From positions 47,900,959 to 47,964,958 of the forward strand of contig OZ025252.1 in NCBI GenBank assembly GCA_964019135.1: DNA of 64,000 nt, read 5' to 3'. The translations under genes were made by a program, and so were the position numbers. This DNA is from Arenicola marina (lineage: Eukaryota > Annelida > Polychaeta > Arenicolidae). Shown piece after piece: positions 51,001-63,000 of the stretch. Position 1 is the stretch's first letter; every line of letters starts with the position of its first letter. The notes below the pieces were generated by a model. That model was not told the origin of the DNA. It did not search any database and saw only the letters and a program-made list of their open reading frames with translations.

Positions 51001-54000
51001 TGAGCTTGTCTTTACCTTGCTCTCCTCTTGTTTTAATGACAGTATTATCTAGCACATTATCTATTTGCGATACGAAACCGTCCAACTGACTTCACTCTTT
51101 CCGACCTGAGATGACCTTGACCTTGGTGCAGGTATGCTTGTTCCTGTTACTACTCATACACCAAGGCTTTTCTTGATGATTCCACGTTCTATTTATTGAA
51201 ATAAAGCTTTTATTTTATTGAACATATCTTTTCTTTGATGTACTTTCGTCTCTCGCAGTATAGTATCAGTACGATTGAACTGCGGTTCAATGTGTGTCTG
51301 GGATTTGGTAGAGGGGGCTACTTGGCGTTGCTTTATAATGGGAGTGCAATACGTGTGTGCGCCTGAAGACCCACCGAGGGACTGTCCCTCCCCGTGCCCG
51401 AGTGACACCCTTGTTGTGTGTGCGCCTGAAGATCCACCGAGGGACTGTCCCTCCCCGTGCCCGAGTGACACCCTTGTTGTGTGGGCGCCTGAAGACCGAC
51501 CGAGGGACTGTCCCTCCCCGTGCCCGAGTGACACCCTTGTTGTGTGTGCGCCTGACGACCCACCGAGGGACTGTCCCTCCCCGTGCCCGAGTGACACCCT
51601 TGTTGTGTGGGCGCCTGAAGACCCACCGAGGGACTGTCCCTCCCCGTGCCCGAGTGACACCCTTGTTGTGTGGGCGCCTGAAGACCGACCGAAGGACTGT
51701 CCCTCCCCGTGCCCGAGTGACACCCTTGTTGTGTGTGCGCCTGACGACCCACCGAGGGACTGTCCCTCCCCGTGCCCGAGTGACACCCTTGTTGTGTGGG
51801 CGCCTGAAGACCCACCGAGAGACTGTCCCTCCCCGTGCCCGAGTGACACCCTTGTTGTGTGGGCGCCTGACGACCCACCGAGGGACTGTCCCTCCCCGTG
51901 CCCGAGTGACACCCTTGTTGTGTGTGCGCCTGACGACCCACCGAGGGACTGTCCCTCCCCGTGCCCGAGTGACAGCCTTGTTGTGTGTGCGCCTGAAGAC
52001 CCACCGAGGGACTGTCCCTCCCCGTGCCCGAGTGACAGCCTTGTTGTGTGTGCGCCTGAAGACCCACCGAGGGACTGTCCCTCCCCGTGCCCCAGTGACA
52101 GCCTTGTTGTGTGTGCGCCTGAAAACCCACCGAGGGACTGTCCCTCCTCGTGCCCGAGTGACACCCTTGTTGTGTGTGCGCCTGACGACCCACCGAGGGA
52201 CTGTCCCTCCCCGTGCCCGAGTGAAACCCTTGTTGTGTGGGCGCCTGAAGACCCACCGAGGGACCGTCCCTCCCCGTGCCCGAGTGACACCCTTGTTGTG
52301 TGTGCGCCTGACGACCCACCGCGGGACTGTCCCTCCCCGTGCCCGAGTGACACCCTTGTTGTGTGTGCGCCTGACGACCCACCGAGGGACTTCCCTCCCC
52401 GTGCCCGAGTGACACCCTTGTTGTGTGTGCGCCTGAAGACCGACCGAGGGACTGTCCCTCCCCGTGCCCGAGTGACACCCTTGTTGTGTGTGCGCCTGAA
52501 GACCCACCGAGGGACTGTCCCTCCCCGTGCCCGAGTGACACCCTTGTTGTGTGTGCGCCTGAAGACCCACCGAGGGACTGTCCCTCCCCGTGCCCGAGTG
52601 ACACCCTTGTTGTGTGTGCGCCTGAAGACCGACCGAGGTACTGTCCCTCCCCGTGCCCGAGTGACACCCTTGTTGTGTGTGCGCCTGAAGACCCACCGAG
52701 GGACTGTCCCTCCCCGTGCCCGAGTGACACCCTTGTTGTGTGTGCGCCTGAAGACCCACCGAGGGACTGTCCCTCCCCGTGCCCGAGTGACACCCTTGTT
52801 GTGTGGGCGCCTGAAGACCGACCGAGGGACTGTCCCTCCCCGTGCCCGAGTGACACCCTTGTTGTATGTGCGCCTGACGACCCACCGAGGGACTGTCCCT
52901 CCTCGTGCCCGAGTGACACCCTTGTTGTGTGGGCGCCTGAAGACCGACCGAGGGACTGTCCCTCCCCGTGCCCGAGTGACACCCTTGTTGTGTGGGCGCC
53001 TGAAGACCCACCGAGGGACTGTCCCTCCCCGTGCCCGAGCGACACCCTTGTTGTTGGCGATAAGTAGCAGTGCGCCATTAACCTGGTGTTGGGATCCTTA
53101 CAGTATAAAAAGATTGTCAATAAAATAGGATCTGTCTATAGTCACTCCCTACCCTCGGAAGGCCGCCTGTGATCTGCTACGAGTGGACACTCGTGTCTGC
53201 CTGTTACATACAGATACATACACCACATACAGACAGAGCTACCAGATGGCCTGGTAGTGACCGGCAACATGTACATACACCACATACAGACAGAGCTACC
53301 AGATGGCCTGGTAGTGACCGGCAACATGTACATACACCACATACAGACAGAGCTACCAGATGGCCTGGTAGTGACCGGCAACATGTACATACACCACATA
53401 CAGTCAGAGCCACCTGATGACCTGGTAGTGACCGGCAACATGTACATACACTACATACAGACAGAGGCACCAGATGACCTGGTAGTGACAGGCAACATGT
53501 ACATACACTACATACAGACAGAGCTACCAGATGACCTGGTAGTGACCGGCAACATGTACATACACTAACATACAGACAGAGCCACCAGATGACCTGGTAG
53601 TGACCGGCAACATGTACATGCACTACATACAGACAGAGCCACCAGATGACCTGGTAGTGACCGGCAACATGTACATACACTACATACAGACAGAGCCACC
53701 AGATGACCTGGTAGTGACCGGCAACATGTACATACACTACATACAGACAGAGACACCAGATGACCTGGTAGTGACCGGCAACATGTACATACACTACATA
53801 CAGACAAAGCCACCTGATGACCTGGTAGTGACCGGCAACATGTACATACACCACATACAGACAGAGCCACCAGATGGCCTGGTAGTGACCCGCAGGGCCC
53901 CATACCACCCCCTGCGGGCAATGCAAGTGCTCCAGTATTGAAGTGCGTAGCGTATCAGTTGTCTTCAAGTGCATCTAAATGTGTCACAACATATTCGTTT

Positions 54001-57000
54001 ATGCAACATTTTTCTTGGCAAAAAAAAAACTTGCCCCCAATATCTCCAGTGTGGAATGCCTCATATATCCACAAGTCAATTGATAAGTCAAACATAGTTA
54101 GATTAGCGTAGAGAGAGATGGTGCAGCGCGCGGTGCGTGATGGGAAAGTTGCTTTCGACATGTGGAGGTAACATTACGTGGTTGCGAAAAAAGGAAGGTG
54201 CCAAGAAGGTGAGCGATATAAAGTAAACTCTTGAAGTCAGCTTTCATCGCGGCCTCCCCACCCCCCGCCTCCCCCGCCTCCCCCTCCCCCGCTTTGAAAT
54301 CCAGAGAATGGAACTCTTGATTCTTCATTCTTAATTGTTAACAAAGATGGAGTACCTCGGGGAACACACCGCATTATGGGGCGCCGCATTATAGAGCCCC
54401 GCATTTTAAAAGAACACGTGAAGGGTGTCTATATCCAGTCGCCTGGTCTGGTGGCCCATTACAGAGAGAGTGGGGGGGGGTCGTCCCAGATGGCATGGTC
54501 CACCACGACGAGAACTGCTTCGCCAGACCTTATCTAAGAGAAAGCGACAGGACATCGATGCGATGACTTGCAATGTCTACATGTCTACATAACATGGAAT
54601 TACCTCATTGACACGGAATAAACTGCAAGCCATTATCTTACGTAGACGGGCGGATGCCAAGAGGAAGAAGGTGTTGGATATTATCGCATGGCACGCGATT
54701 CATCCACTGTCATACATTTAATATAATGTCATACATTTACATATACTGTCATACATTTACATATACTGTCATACATTTGCATATACTGTCATACATTTAC
54801 ATATACTGTCATATATTTACATATACGGTCATACATTTACATATACTGTCATACATTTACATATACTGTCATACATTTACATATACTGTCATACATTTAC
54901 ATTTACTGTCATACATTTACATATACTGTCATACATTTACATATACTGTCATACATTTACATATACTGTCATACATTTGCATATACTGTCATACATTTAC
55001 ATATACTGTCATACATTTACATATACGGTCATACCTTTAATCTACTGCAATTTTCTCTTCCTCAGCGCGTGAAGCTCGTATATCCATGGAGTCTGGCACG
55101 TGGATGCCACGTGTTTGTGGTTTGGTAACTTAGTAACGCCGTTCCTTGTCTCCTCCCCACAGGACCTGAGTGAGGCGCTGAAGGGGAAGAGGGGGGAGGT
55201 GGATGAGCTGAGGACCGCTGCGAAGGTCGTCACCCCGGACATCAGCCAACATGATGGCGAGCTGGTGCAGGACCACGTCAGGTAACCTTGGAGTGGAGTC
55301 CCAGTGTGTAATGTATGGCGCAGGACCACGTCAGGTAACCTTGGAGTGGAGTCCAAGTGTGTAATGTATGGCGCAGGACCACGTCAGGTAACCTTGGAGT
55401 GGAGTCCCAGTGTGTAATGTATGGCGCAGGACCACGTCAGGTAACCTTGGAGTGGAGTCCCAGTGTGTAATGTATGGCGCAGGACCACGTCAGGTAACCT
55501 TGGAGTGGAGTCCCAGTGTGTAATGTATGGCGCAGGACCACGTCAGGTAACCTTGGAGTGGAGTCCCAGTGTGTAATGTATGGCGCAGGACCACGTCAGG
55601 TAACCTTGGAGTGGAGTCCCAGTGTGTAATGTATGGCACAGGACCACGTCAGGTAACCTTGGAGTGGAGTCCCAGTGTGTAATGTATGGCGCAGGACCAC
55701 GTCAGGTAACCTTGGAGTGGAGTCCCAGTGTGTAATGTATGGCGCAGGACCACGTCAGGTAACCTTGGAGTGGAGTCCCAGTGTGTAATGTTTGGCGCAG
55801 GACCACGTCAGGTAACCTTGGAGTGGAGTCCCAGTGTGTAATGTATGGCGCAGGACCACGTCAGGTAACCTTGGAGTGGAGTCCCAGTGTGTAATGTATG
55901 GCACAGGACCACGTCAGGTAACCTTGGAGTGGAGTCCCAGTGTGTAATGTATGGCGCAGGACCACGTCAGGTAACCTTGGAGTGGAGTCCCAGTGTGTAA
56001 TGTATGGCACAGGACCACGTCAGGTAACCTTGGGGTGGAGTCCCAGTGTGTAATGTATGGCGCAGGACCACGTCAGGTAACCTTGGAGTGGAGTCCCAGT
56101 GTGTAATGTATGGCACAGGACCACGTCAGGTAACCTTGGAGTGGAGTCCCTGTGTGTAATGTATGGCGCAGGACCACGTCAGGTAACCTTGGAGTGGAGT
56201 TCCAGTGTGTAATGTATGGCGCAGGACCACGTCAGGTAACCTTGGAGTGGAGTCCCAGTGTGTAATGTATGGCACAGGACCACGTCAGGTAACCTTGGAG
56301 TGGAGTCTCAGTGTGTAATGTATGGCGCAGGACCACGTCAGGTAACCTTGGAGTGGAGTCCCAGTGTGTAATGTATGGCGCAGGACCACGTCAGGTAACC
56401 TTGGAGTGGAGTCTCAGTGTGTAATGTATGGCGCAGGACCACGTCAGGTAACCTTGGAGTGGAGTCCCAGTGTGTAATGTATGGCGCAGGACCACGTCAG
56501 GTAACCTTGGAGTGGAGTCCCAGTGTGTAATGTATGGCACAGGACCACGTCAGGTAACCTTGGAGTGGAGTCCCTGTGTGTAATGTATGGCGCAGGACCA
56601 CGTCAGGTAACCTTGGAGTGGAGTCCCAGTGTGTAATGTATGGCACAGGACCACGTCAGGTAACCTTGGAGTGGAGTCCCAGTGTGTAATGTATGGCGCA
56701 GGACCACGTCAGGTAACCTTGGAGTGAAGTCCCAGTGTGTAATGTATGGCGCAGGACCACGTCAGGTAACCTTGGAGTGGAGTCCCAGTGTGTAATGTAT
56801 GGCACAGGACCACGTCAGGTAACCTTGGAGTGGAGTCCCAGTGTGTAATGTATGGCACAGGACCACGTCAGGTAACCTTGGAGTGGAGTCCCAGTGTGTA
56901 ATGTATGGCGCAGGACCACGTCAGGTAACCTTGGAGTGGAGTCCCAGTGAGTAATGTATGGCGCAGGACCACGTCAGGTAACCTTGGAGTGGAGTCCCAG

Positions 57001-60000
57001 TGTGTAATGTATGGCACAGGACCACGTCAGGTAACCTTGGAGTGGAGTCCCAGTGTGTAATGTATGGCGCAGGACCACGTCAGGTAACCTTGGAGTGGAG
57101 TCCCAGTGTGTAATGTATGGCACAGGACCACGTCAGGTAACCTTGGAGTGGAGTCCCAGTGTGTAATGTATGGCGCAGGACCACGTCAGGTAACCTTGGA
57201 GTGGAGTCCCAGTGTGTAATGTATGGCACAGGACCACGTCAGGTAACCTTGGAGTGGAGTCCCAGTGTGTAATGTATGGCGCAGGACCACATCATGTAGC
57301 CTAGTAGTGTCTATACCACACATGTATATAAGTGTAGATATAAGCCTTTATTAAAGCAATATTCTCTGAATGTGCAATGCATAGGACATTCTGTTACCTC
57401 TTCATAGCATTTTTGCTGGCGCTAAAGCTGCTTAGACATGTTGTTAGGGTAAGATTGCCGAGAGGTTTAACATTGGTTAGCGTCTGACAACAACAGGCTA
57501 ACAATCGTCCTTATGTAAAAAGAAACAGTTTGGATAGAAATAAAAAAAAATGTTGTATACATTGAAAGCCCTTCTCACATGCCTTAAGTTGAGGTGATCT
57601 GTATGACCGTTCTCCGCCCGAGGGATGACGGCGTTACCTTTGCCCGTTACAGCACCATCGAGCGGAAGTTGTCGACGGCCGAGGAGCGCGTGGAGCGCCA
57701 CCTACAGGCGTGTGAGACGGTCGCCCAGAGCCTCGATTCCATCCTCGCCGACCTGGCTGAGTGGACCACGTGGCTGGAGGACACACGCCCCCTGGTGGCC
57801 AAGCACCCGGTCCTGGGGTTCAGCGTGGAGCAGATACAGAGCGTGCTGAGAGAGCACACCGTGAGTGTCTACTGGCTAAAGTCAAACAAAGAGCAATTAA
57901 ACTTAAAACTTAAATATCTACTTCCAAAACTGAAGACCGTGAGTGAAGCCGGTTCGGCCGTTTACATTTGATGTAATAGTAACAGCTAACAGCGCAGTAA
58001 AATTGCTATAAATTTAGTATTAGTAGCTTTGATGTTGATATGCTCGTCAGCCGGTCATCCTATTGCCTAACATTGTGTCTTCAATACCGCCGCGAACCCA
58101 TGTGTGGAACAGTGCGTGTGTCTATCTCTCCGGACCTTCTGTTTTTGGCGACCTTCTTTCCCTCCTGACCTCCCGTCTCCACTAACCTCCTGTTCCTCCG
58201 GATCTCCTAACCTCCTGTCCCCCTGACCTCCTGTACCTCCTGACCTGACCCCCTGACATCCTGTCCCTCCTGCCCTGACCCCCTGCCCTCCTGTCCCTCC
58301 TGACCTAACCCCCTGACCTCCTGACCTAACCCCCTGACCTCCTGACCTGACCTCCTGTCCCTCCTGACCTGACACCCTGCTCTCCTGTCCCTCCTGACCT
58401 GACCCCCTGACCTCCTGTCTGTCCTGACCTCTTGTCTCCCCTAACCTCCTGTCCCTGCTGACCTCCTGTCCCTCTTGACCTCCTGCCCCTCCTGACCTTC
58501 TTTCTTAGCGTGACACTGCTTGGCTACCATGCGAGAAAAGCATCTGATCACGCTTGAGTGTTTTGTTTTGTTTAATCGCCCACACCCTAATCTGTAAAGA
58601 CGGAGCACCCGATAGCTGGAAAACGGATCACTTTGCGTTCGTTCCATGTGTTACTGGCATCACTATCTTACATGTAAATATGTTGCTTGTATATATATAG
58701 TATGTCTATGTAGTTTTGTATATGTTGCTACCATTATTTGGGATTACTGTTACCGGCCCATGAGTTTCTCCTGTCATAATATTTATATTACCTCCTGGTA
58801 TGCCAAGCAGATATGACTGTGCTGTATGCAAACGTAAGATATTGTCTCACTCGTATCATATCAACTGTTCTATTTGCTACTGTATCTATCATGTTAATTG
58901 TTTATCTCATTTTACCAGAGATGACCTGCAGGTTGTAAAGGAAAATAATCACCCATGGTATTGCACCAATTGTATAACTGAAATATTTCCTTTTAATGGC
59001 ATAACTGAGACTCTGGCCTTCGAACTTGCTATCTCGTCTAGTAGTGTCAATAATTCTCGTATTCCATTGGTCGAGCTTGAAAAACAGTTGTTTAATCCAT
59101 TTGAGTTAAACTCGGACTACAACGTGCCGCTAAATGACACTGATCCTGATGTAAATTTCTATGTAGATTCATCCGTGAGCATGTCAAATTGCAAATACTA
59201 TTTAGAAGACTCCTTCAATGAGTCATGTGACGAATTTAGACCCGAAGATTTATCGTTTTCCATTATGCATATGAACATACGAAGTGCTCAAAAAAACTTT
59301 TCACAGTTTGGATCCTATATTGAAACCCTAAATCATGATTTTGCTGTGTATGCTTTTACTGAAACCTGGTTTAACGACAGTAACGTTGATTGCCATGGTT
59401 TGGACAGTTATCTCCCTGTCAATAGTTACCGACAAGACAGAACTGGTGGAGGGGTTTCAATGTTGATTAAATCAGGAGTTAATTTCAGCAAGCGATCGGA
59501 CTTAGATGTATTTAATGAAAATATTGAAGCTTTATTTGTGCAACTGGATAAGGGAGCTCATGTAAGCCAGAAGTCCATTTTAGTGGGTGTAGTTTACCGA
59601 CCACCGGATACCAACATTGTTGTATTTATTGAGCATTTAGACGAGCTATTGCATAAGATTAACTCTGAAAAAGTGGTTTGTTATCTCGCAGGAGATTTTA
59701 ACATTAATCTGCTCAATATGGACTCACATAGACCTACAGCTGATTTTATCGATTCAATGTTTAGCCATGCGTTTCTACCCGCCATAAGTAAACCGACCAG
59801 GGTAACGAGTACCACAGCCACACTGATTGATAATATCTTCACTAACGAGTGCGATATCAATTCTTCCCTGAAAGGCATTATGTATACAGATATCACAGAT
59901 CATTTTCCTGTATTTTATATATCAGAGTATGTTCAAATTAATGTTGACAGAGTTACCATCATGAAAAGGAATGTGAGTAAGCCAAATGTTGAGAATTTTG

Positions 60001-63000
60001 TTCATTGTATAACAAATGAAAACTGGGATAATATTATAGAGACACTCAGCACCCAGGAAGCTTATACTAAACTGCATCGTTCAATCTCTCTTATACATGA
60101 GAAATGTTTTCCTCTCACTATCTCCAGATCTAAATACCAAAACAGAAAGCCTTGGCTCAGTGCAGGATTAAAGGACTGCATATCTAAGAAAAATCGATTG
60201 TATTGTAGATTTATGAGACTAAAAACCAAAGATTCTGAACATGATTATAAAAAATATAAAAATAAGCTTTTATCAACTCTGAGAGCGGCTGAAAAAACGT
60301 ATTATCAGTCCGCCATAAAAGCCAATCAAAATAACTTGTTTAAGATGTGGAAAACTATTAAAGAGGTAGTAAACAAAAAACAGGGTCAGAAGTTTCAAAC
60401 GACATTTTCGATTAGAGGAGGACTGATTACAGATAGAAGCCAAATTGCTAATGAATTTAATAACTACTTTATTAATGTTGGTAAATCTATAACAAAAACA
60501 ATCCCAAATAATGGAGACTCCCCACTTACGTTTATGAAAGATACCAATAATAAGTCGCTTTTCCTCGAGCCAGTTACTAGTAGTGAAGTCCGGAATGCTC
60601 TTGCATCCCTAAAGAATAGCTCACCAGGATGGGACTCGCTAACTGCCAAAGTAATCAAAACGATTATAGATCCCCTCACCCAACCCTTAACCCATGTAAT
60701 TAATCTTTCATTTAGTGAAGGGATATTCCCCGAAGAACTTAAACGTGCAAAAGTAACACCTATCCTGAAAGGCGGGGATGGTAAATTATTTAATAACTAC
60801 AGGCCAATTTCAATTCTTCCAACATTCTCTAAAGTGTTCGAACAGCTGATGCAGAAACGCCTAATCAACTTTATTAACAAGTATGACTTACTACATAAAA
60901 ACCAATTTGGTTTTAGATCAAATCACTCTACTACCTTGGCCCTTTTACTTCTGCAAGACAAACTAACAACTGCTATGGAAATGGGGCAAACTACTGTTGG
61001 TATATTTCTCGATTTTTCGAAAGCCTTCGATACTGTTGACCATGATATATTGTTTCAAAAGTTAGACACATACGGCATAAGGGGGCTTGCATTAACTTTG
61101 CTAAAAAGTTATCTCAATGCCAGAGAACAGTTTGTAGTTTACAATAATACATCTTCGAACCGATCTCGAATAAGATGTGGAGTCCCGCAAGGTTCTGTAC
61201 TAGGTCCACTTTTATTTCTTTTATATATTAATGACTTAATGAATGTGAGTAAGCAATTGTTTGGAATCTTATTTGCTGATGATTCTAATTTCTTTATATC
61301 AGGCAAGGATATAAATAAAACGATTGAAACGCTTAATGGAGAATTAAAGCAAATACAGTACTGGTTACAAATTAATAAGCTTGCTCTGAATCTCGACAAA
61401 ACTAAATTCATGGTTTTTAAACCCAAGCGAAAGAAAATTAGTATCCAGAGCAATGTCATTATTTCTAGCCAAATTGTTGTGCAACCTACTACCACGAAAT
61501 TTTTGGGTGTACAATTAGATTGTGACCTGTTGTGGAAACAACATATAGATTATATTAAAAGCAAATTGGCAAGGGCGCTTGGAATAATCACTTGTGCAAG
61601 GAAAATTTTAACCAGTGACACCCTCCGGATTTTATATAATTGTTTTGTATCTCCATATCTATCATATTGCATTGAAGTATGGGGAGCCTCGTGTAATAGC
61701 TATTTAGCCCCTCTTATCTTAATCCAGAAAAAAGCAGTGCGCATATTGTCTGGAGTTAATAAATGGGCCCATTCAGCACCGTTATTCGTAATGAATAAGA
61801 TTCTACCGCTCACATCATTATACGAGCTCAGCGTTTTAGTATTTATATTTAAACAATACAATGGATTGCAACCTCTTATCATAAAAGATTTGTTTACAAG
61901 AAATGCTGACATACATACGTATAACACTAGAAGGTCGCAGCTATTACATGTTCCTAAACATAAGTGTCAATTGACGAAAATATCTATGAAATATAATGGG
62001 ATATATATATTTAATAAATGGTTTGGTAAATTAAACTTTCAATCATCGCTTCACCTTTTTAAGAGAAATACTAAGAATAGTTTGCTAAAGACAATCGATA
62101 CGAGTGGTTCAACCAATGTTAACGTAAATTGAATGTGTAAGTAGCCATAATTTGATGTGTACTGCAGCGCAACGATTGGGCCAAATCGATATACAATTTA
62201 GATTGTCGAATTACTGTTTTTATTTTTTCTTGTTTCTCCTTTTTTTTTTTTTTTTTTTGTTTGTTTTTTTTTGAGCAAATAAGCCTCGGCTTCTGCTCCT
62301 TGCCAACCTGTTCTTTATTATGTTAATCTATGTACTATCCATGGCAATAAAGATTCTATCTATCACCTCCTGTCCCTCCTGACCTCCTGTCTCTGCTGAC
62401 CTCCTGCCCCTCTTGACCTCCTGTCTCTGCTGACCTCCTGCCCCTCCTGACCTCCTGTCCCTCCTGTCTCTGCTGACCTCCTGCCCCACCTGACCTCCTG
62501 TCCCTGCTGACCTCCTGTCCCTGCTGACCTCCTGTCCCTGCTGACCTCCTGTCCCTGCTGACCTCCTGCCCCTCCTGACCTCCTGTCCCTGCTGACCTCC
62601 TGTCCCTGCTGACCTCCTGACCACCTGCCCCTCCTGACCTCCTGTCCCCGCTGACCTCCTTTCCCTGCTGACCTCCTGTCCCTGCTGACCTCCTGTCCCT
62701 CCTGACCTCCTGTCCCTGCTGACCTCCTGTCCCTCCTGACCTCCTGTCCCTCCTGACCTCCTGTCCCCCGTCTCCCAGAACCCTGCTGACCTCCTGTCCG
62801 TCCTTCTGCAGGTGATTGTGCAGCAGATAGAGTCCCGACAGACGCGGCTGGAGACGCTGCAGCGTCAGTGTGAGGGCATTCAGCATCTACTCAGCGCCAA
62901 GGAACGCGATGACCTCGACAAGAAACTCCGGGATTTAACAGAGGAGCTCAAGGCCATGAGACACCAGGCCGACGAGAAGCTGAAGAAACTGACGAAAGAG

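Noticed and set aside
51193-53128. Several frames of 350-617 codons on both strands
   Set aside because: By-product of a 63-base unit that lacks stops; no non-repeat coding part, no splice context.
53142-53974. Cys/Val/Leu-rich minus-strand frames that look membrane-like
   Set aside because: They only reflect the 57-base array.
55265-57296. CRISPR-like regular array
   Set aside because: Units are contiguous with no unique spacers, and the sequence is eukaryotic intron derived from an exon junction.
58800-62132. A host gene with a PHD finger
   Set aside because: The endonuclease and reverse transcriptase domains in the same frame identify it as a LINE.
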